Shown piece after piece: positions 50,091 to 59,498 of a stretch of DNA of 64,000 nt (positions within the stretch are counted from its first letter, which is position 1; each line of letters starts with the position of its first letter). Origin of the DNA: Streptomyces sp. F63 (GTDB lineage Bacteria > Actinomycetota > Actinomycetes > Streptomycetales > Streptomycetaceae); assembly GCF_018070345.1 (NCBI RefSeq), contig NZ_JAGPXX010000032.1, forward strand, positions 1-64,000, read 5' to 3'. The position numbers and the translations under genes were made by a program. The notes beneath the pieces were generated by a model that did no database searches, was not told the DNA's origin, and saw nothing but the letters and a program-made list of their open reading frames with translations.

Positions 50091-51442
50091 TAGAGCTCCA
50101 CCTCGCGCATCAGCATGCCGACCTCGGTGTTGGTGAGGCGCCGCAGCCAGCCGGACTTCTGGTCGCCGAGGGCGATCGGGCCGAAGCCGGTGCGGACGAG
50201 CCGGTCGACCGGGAAGCCCGCCTCGGCGAGCATCCGGCGGACGATGTGCTTGCGGCCCTCGTGGAGGCTGACCTCCACCAGGTAGTTCTTGCCGGTGTTC
50301 TCCACCACCCGGAAGTGGTCGGCGCGGGCGTAGCCGTCCTCCAGCTGGATGCCGTCCTTGAGGCGCTTGCCCAGGTCGCGCGGGATGGGGCCCTGGATCG
50401 CGGCGAGGTAGGTCTTCCGCACGCCGTAGCGGGGGTGGGTGAGGCGGTGGGCCAGTTCACCGTGGTTGGTGAGCAGGATGATGCCCTCCGTCTCGGTGTC
50501 GAGCCGGCCGACGTGGAAGAGCCGGGTCTCCCGGTTGGTGACGTAGTCGCCGAGGCACTGGCGGCCGTCCGGGTCCTCCATGGTGGACACGACGCCGGCG
50601 GGCTTGTTCAGCGCGAAGAAGAGGTACGACTGGGTGGCGACGGTCAGGCCGTCGACCTTGACCTCGTCCTTCTCCGGGTCGACCCGGAGGCCCTGCTCGG
50701 TGACGACGCGGCCGTTGACCTCCACGCGCCGCTGGTCGATCAGCTCTTCGCAGGCCCGCCGGGAGCCCATGCCGGCCCGCGCCAGCACTTTCTGCAGCCG
50801 CTCGCCCTCCGGCTCGCCGAAGGTCGTCGGCGGCTTGGGCCGGTCCGTGCGGTGCCGGGCGCGGTTGCGCTCCTCGATCTGCGCCTCGTACTCGCGGGGG
50901 CGGGCCGGGGGCTGCGGACGGCCGCCGCGGGACGGGCCGCCCGCGCGCGGGCCCGCGCCACGGGCCGGGCCGCCGCCACGGGCTCCCGCCGGGCTCTTCG
51001 GGCCGCCCTTGGCCCCGCCGCGGGCCGCCGCGCCCCGGCTGCCGCCGGAGGATCCGGCCGGGCCCCGGCCGGGACGGCCGTCGCGGTCGGTGGTGCGGGC
51101 GCCGCGGTCGCGGTCGCGGTCGTCCCGTCCGGCGCGGCCTCGGTTGTCCCGGTCGCGGTCGGCGGGACGCCGGTCGTCGCGGCCCCGCTCGCCGCGGCCC
51201 CGGCTGTCGCGGTCGCCGGGACGGCGTTCGTCCCGGCCCCGGCCGCTCTCGCGGCCGCGGTCCCGGTCCCGGTCCCGGTCCCGGTCGAAGCCCACGTCGT
51301 AGCGGCGCTCCTCGGGACGGGGGCGGCCGTCGCGCCGCGGCCGCTCGTCGCGGCCTCCCCCGGCCTGCCGCCGGGAGTCCCCTCCCGTGCCCCGGTAGTT
51401 CTGCCTACCGGTGTCCCTGCTGTTCCTGCCGCTGCTTCGCAT
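50090..51442 (-). CDS. rluB: 23S rRNA pseudouridine synthase, RluB/RsuA family
   Basis: A 450-residue enzyme. The C-terminal 250 residues have an S4 RNA-binding domain (ERLQKVLARAGMGSRRACEE) and the RsuA-type catalytic block with the active Asp in GRLDTETEGIILLTN. It should isomerise a uridine in 23S rRNA. The first 190 residues are Arg/Asp/Gly-rich with RDRDRDRD runs, encoded by a CGGTCC-type hexamer repeat around 51256-51288, and are probably disordered RNA-contacting sequence. ATG 51442 shares a base with the scpB stop (TGATG). Confidence 0.92.
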   Translation of the reverse strand: MRSSGRNSRDTGRQNYRGTGGDSRRQAGGGRDERPRRDGRPRPEERRYDVGFDRDRDRDRDRGRESGRGRDERRPGDRDSRGRGERGRDDRRPADRDRDNRGRAGRDDRDRDRGARTTDRDGRPGRGPAGSSGGSRGAAARGGAKGGPKSPAGARGGGPARGAGPRAGGPSRGGRPQPPARPREYEAQIEERNRARHRTDRPKPPTTFGEPEGERLQKVLARAGMGSRRACEELIDQRRVEVNGRVVTEQGLRVDPEKDEVKVDGLTVATQSYLFFALNKPAGVVSTMEDPDGRQCLGDYVTNRETRLFHVGRLDTETEGIILLTNHGELAHRLTHPRYGVRKTYLAAIQGPIPRDLGKRLKDGIQLEDGYARADHFRVVENTGKNYLVEVSLHEGRKHIVRRMLAEAGFPVDRLVRTGFGPIALGDQKSGWLRRLTNTEVGMLMREVEL

Positions 51443-52164
51443 CAAAGTTCCGTCTGAGAGTGGCCGCTGTCGTCTGTGTCCGGAGCGTCCGGATCGAACG
51501 ACGGCACTCCTTCCTGCGATTCCGGCTCGACCGCCTCCGCCTCCGGGAGGAAGGGGGCGAGCTCCGGCAGTTCGTCCAGGCCGCGCAGGCCCATCCGCTC
51601 CAGGAAGTAGTGCGTCGTCCTGTACAGGATCGCACCTGTCTCGGGTTCCGTGCCCCCCTCCTCCACCAGACCCCGCTGGAGGAGGGTGCGCATCACACCG
51701 TCACAGTTGACCCCTCGTACGGCGGAGACGCGGGACCTGCTCACCGGCTGCCGGTACGCGACCACGGCCAGTGTCTCCAGAGCGGCCTGGGTGAGCCGTG
51801 CCTGCCGGCCGTCCAGGACGAACGACTCGACGGCGTCGGCGTACTCGGGCCGGGTGTAGAAGCGCCAGCCGCCGGCGACCAGGCGCAGCTCGAAGCCGCG
51901 GCCCTGCGCCGCGTACTCGTCCGCCAGTTCGCGCAGGGCGTCGGAGACGGCGCGGCGCGGACGCTCCAGCACCTTGGCCAGGTGCTCGACGGTCGCGGGC
52001 TCGTCGACGACCATCAGGACCGCCTCCAGGGCGGGTTTGAGGTCGAGTCCGGCGACGTCCCGGGCCCCGGCCGGGAGTCCTTCCTCCGCTCCGGGCCCGT
52101 CCGCCGTCAACTCCCGGATGTCATACGCCTCGTCCGCCCCGCCGGTCCCGTGCACCGTGCTCAC
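51442..52164 (-). CDS. scpB: Segregation and condensation protein ScpB
   Basis: A 240-residue condensin accessory subunit with tandem winged helices (LDLKPALEAVLMVVDEPATV, LTQAALETLAVVAYRQPVSR, SAVRGVNCDGVMRTLLQRGL). With ScpA and SMC it organises and separates chromosomes. GTG 52164 overlaps the scpA stop as GTGA. The tail is acidic. The operon order scpA-scpB-rluB is standard for actinobacteria. Confidence 0.95.
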   Translation of the reverse strand: MSTVHGTGGADEAYDIRELTADGPGAEEGLPAGARDVAGLDLKPALEAVLMVVDEPATVEHLAKVLERPRRAVSDALRELADEYAAQGRGFELRLVAGGWRFYTRPEYADAVESFVLDGRQARLTQAALETLAVVAYRQPVSRSRVSAVRGVNCDGVMRTLLQRGLVEEGGTEPETGAILYRTTHYFLERMGLRGLDELPELAPFLPEAEAVEPESQEGVPSFDPDAPDTDDSGHSQTEL

Positions 52165-53756
52165 GCCGTCTCCTTCTGCCCGGCCGCGCCGGTCTTCTCG
52201 TCCGCCGGTGTCCCCGGCTCCTGGTCGAACTCGTCCGTGACGAGGGGCCGCTCGCCGTCCCCGTCCCGCGCGCCGGTCCAGCGGACGAGGAGCGAGCCGA
52301 GCGCCTCCTCCTGGTCGAGTTCCACCGCGCGTTCCCGGTAGAGCTCCAGCAGCGCGAGGAAGCGGGCGACGACGGTGAGGGTGTCATCGGTGTCCTCGGT
52401 CAGCTCCAGGAACGTCGCGGCACCGGCGGCGCGCAGCCGGGCGATCACGATCCCCGCCTGCTCGCGCACGCTGACCAGCGGGGCGTGGATGTGGTCCACG
52501 TACACCTGCGGCTTCGCCCGGGGCTGCATGGCCTTGACCGCGAGCCGGGCGAACCCTTCGGCTCCGATGCTGATGACGACATCGGGCAGCAGCTCGGCGT
52601 GGTGCGGCTCCAGGCCGACCGTACGCGGGTGCCGGCGGGCCTCGGTGACCAGCCGGTCGCCGAAGATGTCCGCGATCCGCTTGTACGCGCGGTACTGCAG
52701 CAGCCGGGCGAAGAGCAGATCGCGGGCCTCCAGCAGCGCGAGGTCGGCCTCGTCCTCGACCTCGGCGGCCGGGAGCAGCCGGGCGGCCTTGAGGTCGAGG
52801 AGGGTCGCGGCGACGACCAGGAACTCGGTGGTCTGGTCGAGGTCCCAGTCCGGGCCCATGGCCCGGATGTGCGCCATGAACTCGTCGGTGACCCGGGAGA
52901 GGGCGACCTCGGTCACATCCAGCTTGTGCTTGGCGATCAGTTGCAGCAGCAGGTCGAAGGGGCCCTCGAAGTTCGCCAGCCGCACGGTGAACCGGCCGTC
53001 GCTCTCAGCACCTTCACCGGCGGCCCCGCCGGTCTCATCGGCGACGCCCGCCTCGTCGGCCGGTGCGGCCGGTGCGGCCTGCGGGCTCAGGGCGGGCCCC
53101 GCGGGCCCGGCCGACGCCGGGGACCGGTCCGGCTCCTCGGGCCGGACGGGCTCCCCGGGCGGGACGGGCTCCTCGGGCCGGACGGGCTCCCCGGCCCGGG
53201 GAACGCCTGCGGGCATCGTGGGCTCGGCCGGTTCGCCGGGCCGGGAGGACCCCGCGGACGCTGCGGGCCGGGCGGGCTCCGCGGACCGGGCGGGCCCCGC
53301 GGCGGCGTTCCCGGCGGCCGGGCCGCCGCCGTCGTCGCCCCGCCCCGGTGCGGCCCGGGCCGGTCCGGGGCCCGCTCCCCCGTCGTCCTGCCCGGCGGGC
53401 TCCCGGCGCGCCGGCCGGGCCCGCTCCTCCTCCGGAACAGACGCCGCCGGCGGGCCCGTTCGTGCCGGGGCGTCCGCGGCAGCGGCGGTGGCTTCGGCGG
53501 CCGGCCGCCGCGTGTCCCGCGGTCGCGGGCCGTCCGGCGGCGGCGCGGTGCGCGGCGGGGCGTCCGGGAGCGGCGCGGTGCCCCGGAGGGGCTCGGCGTC
53601 CAGGGGCGCTGCGGCGGCCGGAGGCGCGTCCCGGGGCGCGCCGGCCGTGCCGGGAGCCGACGCCGGGCGGACGGGCTTGCGCGCTCCCGGCCCGTTGCCC
53701 AGCGGGCGGCGGCCCGGGCGGCGGGGCGGCGGGTCTCGGTCGTCGGTCGGCGGCAT
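52161..53756 (-). CDS. scpA: Segregation and condensation protein ScpA with long disordered N-terminus
   Basis: The kleisin subunit of bacterial condensin. The conserved core starts near residue 258 (FTVRLANFEGPFDLLLQLIA) and continues to TLTVVARFLALLELYRERAV, which binds the SMC cap. The preceding 255 residues are Pro/Ala/Gly/Glu repeats (GEPVRPEEPVPPGEPVRPEE), much longer than in most homologues. ATG 53756 lacks a good ribosome site, so the true start may be internal, for example ATG near residue 183. Core length is normal. It follows the ribbon-helix-helix gene by 60 bases. Confidence 0.88.
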   Translation of the reverse strand: MPPTDDRDPPPRRPGRRPLGNGPGARKPVRPASAPGTAGAPRDAPPAAAAPLDAEPLRGTAPLPDAPPRTAPPPDGPRPRDTRRPAAEATAAAADAPARTGPPAASVPEEERARPARREPAGQDDGGAGPGPARAAPGRGDDGGGPAAGNAAAGPARSAEPARPAASAGSSRPGEPAEPTMPAGVPRAGEPVRPEEPVPPGEPVRPEEPDRSPASAGPAGPALSPQAAPAAPADEAGVADETGGAAGEGAESDGRFTVRLANFEGPFDLLLQLIAKHKLDVTEVALSRVTDEFMAHIRAMGPDWDLDQTTEFLVVAATLLDLKAARLLPAAEVEDEADLALLEARDLLFARLLQYRAYKRIADIFGDRLVTEARRHPRTVGLEPHHAELLPDVVISIGAEGFARLAVKAMQPRAKPQVYVDHIHAPLVSVREQAGIVIARLRAAGAATFLELTEDTDDTLTVVARFLALLELYRERAVELDQEEALGSLLVRWTGARDGDGERPLVTDEFDQEPGTPADEKTGAAGQKETA

Positions 53757-53816
53757 CGCGGTCCATGGTGCGGAGGGCCGGGCGGGATGCCGCCCGTGGA
53801 ACCGGCAGGTTACCTC

Positions 53817-54413
53817 TCAGCTGCCGCGCAGGCGCCGTACGAGGATGCTCGCGTCCCCCCGGGACTCCAGGTCGGCGAGGACGACCGCGACGGCCTCCCG
53901 CACGATCCGGCCGCGGTCGACGGCCAGCCCGTGCTCGCCGCGGAGCACCAGACGGGCGTGTTCGAGGTCCATGAGCTCCTCGGCGGAGACATAGACCGTG
54001 ATCTTCTCGTCGTGACGCTCCCGGCCGCTGGGGCGGCGGCCGGTCCCCCGGGTGCGGCGGCGGGCCGCTCCGCCGGCGGCGGGGGTACGGGACAGCGGCC
54101 CCGTCTCCGGCTGCCGGCCGGCGGCCGGCCGTACGGGCGGGACCGGCGGGACGGACGGCGCGGACCGCTCCGCCGCCTCGGCACGGGCCGACGGGGCTCC
54201 CCGGCCCCCGTGTTCCGGGGCTGCCTCGGTCCGGGCGGCGTCGCCGCCGGCCGCGCCCTCGCCTCCCTCTCCGGAGGCCGCCGGGGCAGGGACCCGCGGC
54301 GTCTCCGCGGAGGGCTCCCCGCCCGCGTGCTCGCGGGCGGAGGCCGGTGAGGATGCCTGGAGCGCGGTCCCCCCGGTGGTGCGGAACAGTTCGTCGGCGC
54401 CGGGAAGACTCAC
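53817..54413 (-). CDS. Ribbon-helix-helix-like protein coupled to ParA
   Basis: A 198-residue protein. The first 130 residues are low complexity. The last 60 (HDEKITVYVSAEELMDLEHA, then VDRGRIVREAVAVVLADLE) form one strand followed by two helices, as in ribbon-helix-helix DNA-binding proteins. GTG 54413 overlaps the parA stop as GTGA, so the two are made together. By position and fold it could be the DNA-binding partner of this ParA in place of a ParB. This is inference; no DNA site is identified. Confidence 0.7.
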   Translation of the reverse strand: MSLPGADELFRTTGGTALQASSPASAREHAGGEPSAETPRVPAPAASGEGGEGAAGGDAARTEAAPEHGGRGAPSARAEAAERSAPSVPPVPPVRPAAGRQPETGPLSRTPAAGGAARRRTRGTGRRPSGRERHDEKITVYVSAEELMDLEHARLVLRGEHGLAVDRGRIVREAVAVVLADLESRGDASILVRRLRGS

Positions 54414-55567
54414 TCGGCGTGGCACCGGGCGAGCACCTCCCTGGCGAGCTGACGGTAGGCGGCGGCGCCCACGGAGTTGGAGGCGTAGGTGGTGATCGGT
54501 TCACCGGCGACCGTGGTCTCCGGGAAGCGGACCGTGCGGCCGATGACCGTGTGGTAGACGTGGTCGTCGAAGGCCTCCACCACGCGGGCGAGCACTTCAC
54601 GGCTGTGGACGGTCCGGGAGTCGTACATGGTGGCGAGGATGCCGTCCAGTTCGAGGTCGGGGTTGAGCCGCTCCTGGACCTTCTCGATGGTCTCGGTGAG
54701 CAGGGCGACCCCGCGCAGCGCGAAGAACTCGCACTCCAGCGGCACGATCACCTTGTGTGCCGCGGTGAGCGCGTTGACGGTCAGCAGGCCGAGGGACGGC
54801 TGGCAGTCGATGACGATGTAGTCGTAGTCGGCCAGCAGCGGCTTCAGGGCGCGCTGGAGCGTCGACTCGCGGGCGACCTCGCTGACGAGCTGGACCTCGG
54901 CGGCCGACAGGTCGATGTTGCTCGGCAGCAGGTCCATGTTGGGGACCGCGGTCTTGAGGAGCACCTCGTCCGCCGCCATGCCCCGCTCCATGAGCAGGTT
55001 GTAGACGGTGAGGTCGAGCTCCATCGGGTTGACGCCGAGCCCGACGGAGAGCGCGCCCTGCGGGTCGAAGTCGACCAGCAGCACCCGGCGCCCGTACTCG
55101 GCCAGCGCGGCGCCCAGGTTGATGGTCGAGGTGGTCTTGCCGACCCCGCCCTTCTGGTTGCACATCGCGATGACCTTGGCGGGGCCGTGGTCGGTGAGCG
55201 GGCCCGGGATGGGGAAGTACGGCAGCGGGCGCCCGGTGGGACCGACCCGTTCCCGGCGCTGGCGGGCCGCGTCCGGGGCGAGGGTGGCCGCGTACTCCGG
55301 ATCGGGCTCGTACTCCGCGTCCGGGTCGTAGAAGTGCCCGTCGGGCAGGTCCTCGTAGTCGGCGAAACGGGCGGGCTCGCCGCCACCCTGGCCGCCGGCC
55401 GTGTCGTTCACGTGATGGCCGTCCATGCTCATGTGGGCTGTCGTGCTCTGCTGGGCTGCGAAGGTGTGGACAGCTATGGATCCGGCAGATTCGAGCCCCG
55501 AAAGGCTCCGGCCCTGCGCAGCCGCATCCGGCCGGCCACCTCCGGGAGTAAATGTCGACTCATTCAC
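54410..55567 (-). CDS. ParA-family ATPase (second ParA, condensin locus)
   Basis: A 385-residue deviant-Walker ATPase. Residues 139-146 are KGGVGKTT within AMCNQKGGVGKTTSTINLG; Walker A' DFDPQGALSVGLG and DYDYIVIDCQPSLG follow. The first 125 residues are an acidic, probably disordered extension. It is the ParA paralogue next to scpAB in actinobacteria (Rv1708 in M. tuberculosis), distinct from the origin ParA. GTG 55567 has AAGGAGG about 11 bases upstream. It heads the run parA / RHH gene / scpA / scpB / rluB. Confidence 0.92.
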   Translation of the reverse strand: MNESTFTPGGGRPDAAAQGRSLSGLESAGSIAVHTFAAQQSTTAHMSMDGHHVNDTAGGQGGGEPARFADYEDLPDGHFYDPDAEYEPDPEYAATLAPDAARQRRERVGPTGRPLPYFPIPGPLTDHGPAKVIAMCNQKGGVGKTTSTINLGAALAEYGRRVLLVDFDPQGALSVGLGVNPMELDLTVYNLLMERGMAADEVLLKTAVPNMDLLPSNIDLSAAEVQLVSEVARESTLQRALKPLLADYDYIVIDCQPSLGLLTVNALTAAHKVIVPLECEFFALRGVALLTETIEKVQERLNPDLELDGILATMYDSRTVHSREVLARVVEAFDDHVYHTVIGRTVRFPETTVAGEPITTYASNSVGAAAYRQLAREVLARCHAE

Positions 55568-55831
55568 AAGTCGTCTTACCTCCTTGGATGTGACCAGAAA
55601 ACTTTATCGACAGGTCAGCGTGGCGCTATGCCGACGGTTGGCGACTCTATGGCGTGTCGACGCCTCACAGCAACACAATCCGCCGCACCCGGCACCCTGT
55701 GTCGAAGGCGGAACTGCCCGCTGTCAAGGGCGTTTACGCCCCCGGACGGCACATTCCGGCAGGAACGAAACCGGTCGAACACTGACGTTCGAGGCGTGTT
55801 GACCCCGTCGCGGGAGAAGCCGGACACACGT
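55568..55831. promoter_or_regulatory. Upstream region of parA
   Basis: About 260 bases without a gene, locally AT-rich near 55590-55600 (AAAACTTTATCG), where the parA promoter is expected on the minus strand. I could not settle on hexamers. No parS-like palindrome is visible. Confidence 0.4.
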
Positions 55832-55864
55832 CCGGCCGGACCTCACCCTTCGAGGTCCGGCCGG
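55832..55864 (-). terminator. Terminator of ald
   Basis: A perfect 13-bp stem CCGGCCGGACCTC (55832-55844) pairs with 55852-55864 across a 7-base loop, about 65 bases past the ald stop. It separates ald from the parA run on the same strand. Confidence 0.88.
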
Positions 55865-55928
55865 AATCGCATGGTTGACGCGCGGTCATGGGGTAGAGGG
55901 GCCACACCCCGGGGAGTTGCCGGACACG

Positions 55929-57044
55929 TCAGCCGAGCAGGGCCCCGGGGTCGGCCGCGGCCATGCCGTGCGCTTCCGCCACGGGCCCGTAGACGACCTG
56001 TCCCTCATGCGTGTTGAGGCCCCTGGCCAGCGCGGGGTCCCGGCGCAGCGCCTCCCGCCAGCCCCGGCCCGCGAGTTCGGTGATGTACGGCAGGGTGACG
56101 TTGGTCAGCGCGTGGGTGGACGTGTTCGGCACCGCCCCGGGCATGTTGGCCACGCAGTAGAAGACCGAGTCGTGGACGGTGAAGGCCGGTTCGGCGTGGG
56201 TGGTCGGCCGGGAGTCCTCGAAGCAGCCGCCCTGGTCGATGGCGATGTCGACAAGGACACTTCCCGGCTTCATCCGGGAGACCAGCTCGTTGGTCACCAG
56301 CTTGGGCGCCCTGGCGCCGGGGATCAGGACGGCACCGATCACGAGGTCGGCGGCGAGCACGGCCCGCTCCAGTTCGAAGGCGTTGGAGGTCACGGTCTGC
56401 ACGCGGGTCCCGAAGACCTTGTCCGCCTCGCGCAGTTTGTTGACGTCCTTGTCGAGCAGGGTCACGTGGAAGCCCATGCCGATGGCGATCTGGGCGGCGT
56501 TCCAGCCGGAGACGCCGGCGCCGATGATCACGGCCCGGCCCGCCGGCACGCCCGGCACCCCACCGGGCAGCACTCCGCGCCCGCCGGCCGAGCGCATCAG
56601 GTGATAGGCGCCCACCTGGGGCGCGATCCGGCCGGCGACCTCGGACATCGGGGCCAGCAGCGGCAGCCGGCGGTCGGCGGTCTCCACCGTCTCGTAGGCG
56701 ATGGCGGTGGTGCCGGACTCCAGGAGCGCCTCGGTGCACTCCCGGGAGGCGGCCAGGTGCAGATAGGTGAAGAGCACCTGGTCCTTGCGGAGCCGGTGGT
56801 ACTCCTCGGCGACCGGCTCCTTCACCTTGAGCAGCAGGTCGGCGGCGGCCCACACCTCGTCGGCCGTCTGCAGGACGGTGGCGCCGGCGGCCGTGTACTC
56901 CTCGTCCGGGATGGAGGAGCCGTGGCCGGCCTCCCGTTCGACGAAGACCTGGTGTCCGTCACGCACCAGTTCGTGCACACCGGCGGGGGTTATCGCCACC
57001 CGGTACTCGTTGTTCTTGACCTCGCGGGGGATGCCGACCTTCAC
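55929..57044 (-). CDS. ald: Alanine dehydrogenase
   Basis: A 371-residue NAD-dependent enzyme interconverting alanine and pyruvate plus ammonia. The N-terminus is VKVGIPREVKNNEYRVAITP, catalytic Lys and His lie in LLLKVKEP and TYLHLAAS, and the Rossmann motif is VIIGAGVSGWNAAQIAIGMG. The C-terminal block NMPGAVPNTSTHALTNVTLP is characteristic. GTG 57044 is chosen with AAGGA about 11 bases upstream. It is monocistronic, with its own terminator. Confidence 0.96.
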   Translation of the reverse strand: MKVGIPREVKNNEYRVAITPAGVHELVRDGHQVFVEREAGHGSSIPDEEYTAAGATVLQTADEVWAAADLLLKVKEPVAEEYHRLRKDQVLFTYLHLAASRECTEALLESGTTAIAYETVETADRRLPLLAPMSEVAGRIAPQVGAYHLMRSAGGRGVLPGGVPGVPAGRAVIIGAGVSGWNAAQIAIGMGFHVTLLDKDVNKLREADKVFGTRVQTVTSNAFELERAVLAADLVIGAVLIPGARAPKLVTNELVSRMKPGSVLVDIAIDQGGCFEDSRPTTHAEPAFTVHDSVFYCVANMPGAVPNTSTHALTNVTLPYITELAGRGWREALRRDPALARGLNTHEGQVVYGPVAEAHGMAAADPGALLG

Positions 57045-57207
57045 GGGGATCACAGTCCTTGGATGAGGGGGTCTTCCAGCAAGCCGGGACATACCGGTAC
57101 ATCCAGGATGCACACACTTCTTTCCGCGGCGCAGCCAGTCTAATGAAGGAGGTTCCCCTGTCTAGCCTTGCAAACCTCAAATTTCTTCTGGATGTGCCAC
57201 ATGTTTC

Positions 57208-59310
57208 TTAGGCTGGCTCCGGGGTTTCGCTCAACAGCCGTTGCGCCGCGGCCCGCTGGACCCCGGCGGCCACCGGATCGCCGAGCCGGTCCAGGGTGTC
57301 CGCCGTCCGCAACTGGATCCCCGCCGCGAGCCGGCGGTCGCCCGCCCGCCGGGCCGCGGCCAGCGCCTCGGCCCCGGTCCGCAGCGACTCCTCGGGCCGG
57401 CCCGCCCGCTCCTGCGTCCACGCCAGCTCGCCCAGCGCGCGGGCGTGCCCCGCGTCGTCCCGCAGCCTGCGGCAACCGGCCGCCGCCGCCCGCCAGTCGC
57501 GCAGCGACTCCTCCCAGTCACCGGCGCGTCCGTGCACCGTGCCCAGACGCCCGTAGAGCCGCGTCTCCGCTGCCAGGTCCCCGCGGGAGAGCCGCAGGGA
57601 CAGCGCCCGGCCGTACCAGTCGGCGGCGCGCTGCCAGTCCTCCAGTTCCTCGTACGCGGCGCCGAGCGACTCCAGGGCCCGGCCCGTCAGTGCCCGGTCC
57701 CCGGCCTCCCGCGCCGCCTCCAGCGCGGAGCGGTACCGGGCCACGGCGTCGCGGACCCGGCCGGCGGCGGCGTCCAGATCCGCCAGGTTGACGTGGGCGG
57801 CGGCCTGCTCGGGGACGAGCCGGTGCCGTTCGGCCGCCTCCAGTGCGAGCTGGTGCAGCGGATAGAGCTCCGGGGCGGCCGCCTCCTCACCCCGGTGCGC
57901 GAGCAGCGCCCGGGCCAGGGCCGACAGCAGCCGCCGTGCCTGCGTCGCCGGCTCCCCCTCCTCGACGGCGACGCGCACGGCGGTCCGCAGCACCGGCAGC
58001 CGGGTGTCCAGCCACACCCCCGCCGCCGGCCGCGACGGAAAGCGCAGCTCCCGCGGCAGCTTCTCCAGCCAGGCGCGCGCCGCGGGCTCCGCGTCGCGCT
58101 CCGCCTCCGCCCGGCAGGACCGCAGCTGCCGCACCAGGCGCTCCAGCATCCGGGCCCGGGCGGTCCCCACCGCGGCGGGCTTCTCCCGCTCCCGCAGCAC
58201 CGCGTCCACCAGCGGGAAGAGACAGCCCGGCAGCCGGTACGCGGGGCCGCCGGGGAGCCCGGGGGGCTCGTCGACGGGACGGAGCATCCCCCGGGCCGCC
58301 AGTTCGGCCAGCAGCGCCCGGGCGACGGACAACGGGCAGCCTGCGAGCGCCGAGGCGATCTGCGCGTCGGCGAATCCGGCCGGGGCCAGGGCCAGCAGCC
58401 GGAGCAGCACGGCGGCGGCCGGCGGCAGACCGCCGTACGCGAGCCGGAAGGCGCGGGCCACCGGCCGGATCGACGGGCCGTCCCCGGAGACCGGGGCCGC
58501 CGCGCCGGGGTCCGCGCGGGCCGCGCGGTCCGTTCCGGAGGGCAGTCCGCGCATCCCCAGCACGGCGTCCGCGACCGAGGCGGTGGGCCGGCCCGCCAGC
58601 CAGCCCCCGGCGAGCAGCAGCGCCGCCGGGCGGCCACCGCACTCCTCGACGAGTGTCTGCGCGGCCTGCGGGTCGACGGTCACCCGGGTGCGGCCCGCGT
58701 ACCGGGCGAGCAGGGCGACGGCCGCGGTGGTGCCGAGCCCGCCGAGGGTGCAGGGCCGGACGTCGGTGATGCCGGTCAGCGGTCCCTCCGAGACGGCGAC
58801 CACCAGGCAGCCCGGGGTGTCCGGGATCAGCTCGTGCACCTGTCCGGGGTCGGCCGCGTCGTCCAGCAGCAACAGGCAGCGGCGGCCGGCGAGAGCCGCG
58901 CGCACGGCCTCCGTGAGCTCGTCCTCGGCCGCCCCGGCGGGCGCCGAGCCGCCGAGCGCGCCGAGCAGGTCACGGGCGGCGTCCTCCGGGGGGACGGGGC
59001 GGCCGTCCGGTTCCGTCAGCCGGAGGCGGTACAGCCCTCCCGGGTAGTCGCCGGCCACCGCCCGGGCCAGCTCCTCGGCCAGCGCCGTCCGGCCGGAACC
59101 GGGGCGCCCGGCGACGAGCAGCACCCGGCTGCGGGCGGCCTTCCGGCCGGAGAGGGTGTCGAGGCCGGTCCGTCCGATGTCGGCGCGGAGGGCCTTCAGC
59201 TCCCGGTCGCGTCCGATGATCCCGCCGGCCGCCACCCCGGCCGGCCCGTCGGCGCCGACCGCCTGCTCCGTCACCGGCCACGCTCCGTCCGTCCGCTCCA
59301 TCAGGGGCAC
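57208..59310 (-). CDS. STAND-type NTPase with tetratricopeptide repeats
   Basis: A protein of about 700 residues. An NB-ARC-like nucleotide-binding domain (about 30-290) has Walker A GRPGSGRTALAEE (68-80), in which the usual Lys is Arg, and Walker B RCLLLLDDA. A winged-helix/spacer region follows, then five or more TPR units from about 480 (AAAHVNLADLDAAAGRVRDA, ESLGAAYEELEDWQRAADWY). Such proteins act as signal or regulator scaffolds. The start is GTG 59310 or ATG 59301, neither with a clear ribosome site. It occupies the interval between ald and the NUDIX gene, where xerD would be expected by comparison with mycobacteria. Confidence 0.8.
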   Translation of the reverse strand: MPLMERTDGAWPVTEQAVGADGPAGVAAGGIIGRDRELKALRADIGRTGLDTLSGRKAARSRVLLVAGRPGSGRTALAEELARAVAGDYPGGLYRLRLTEPDGRPVPPEDAARDLLGALGGSAPAGAAEDELTEAVRAALAGRRCLLLLDDAADPGQVHELIPDTPGCLVVAVSEGPLTGITDVRPCTLGGLGTTAAVALLARYAGRTRVTVDPQAAQTLVEECGGRPAALLLAGGWLAGRPTASVADAVLGMRGLPSGTDRAARADPGAAAPVSGDGPSIRPVARAFRLAYGGLPPAAAVLLRLLALAPAGFADAQIASALAGCPLSVARALLAELAARGMLRPVDEPPGLPGGPAYRLPGCLFPLVDAVLREREKPAAVGTARARMLERLVRQLRSCRAEAERDAEPAARAWLEKLPRELRFPSRPAAGVWLDTRLPVLRTAVRVAVEEGEPATQARRLLSALARALLAHRGEEAAAPELYPLHQLALEAAERHRLVPEQAAAHVNLADLDAAAGRVRDAVARYRSALEAAREAGDRALTGRALESLGAAYEELEDWQRAADWYGRALSLRLSRGDLAAETRLYGRLGTVHGRAGDWEESLRDWRAAAAGCRRLRDDAGHARALGELAWTQERAGRPEESLRTGAEALAAARRAGDRRLAAGIQLRTADTLDRLGDPVAAGVQRAAAQRLLSETPEPA

Positions 59311-59498
59311 ACCGAGGGTAGTTCACCGCGGGCGGTGGTCCCGCCGCTCCGGGTCACGGGCGGAAGACACACGGCCGGTGACCGTCCGGGACGCGGCGCC
59401 GGCGGAAACGGCCGCCGAGGAGGGCGGGCCCGGAAGGCGGGGAGGCCCAGGAGAACGACGGGAGGTTCGGGAGAGCGGAGAGGCTCGGAGGAGAGGCG

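Noticed and set aside
49663-50136. Repeat protein encoded by the 31-bp array
   Set aside because: A 31-base unit shifts frame every copy and no ribosome site exists; the Gly-Val-Pro-Pro-Ala repeats seen in several frames are by-products.
55568-55831. parS site for the nearby ParA
   Set aside because: No GTTTCACGTGAAAC-like palindrome is present here or elsewhere in the window.
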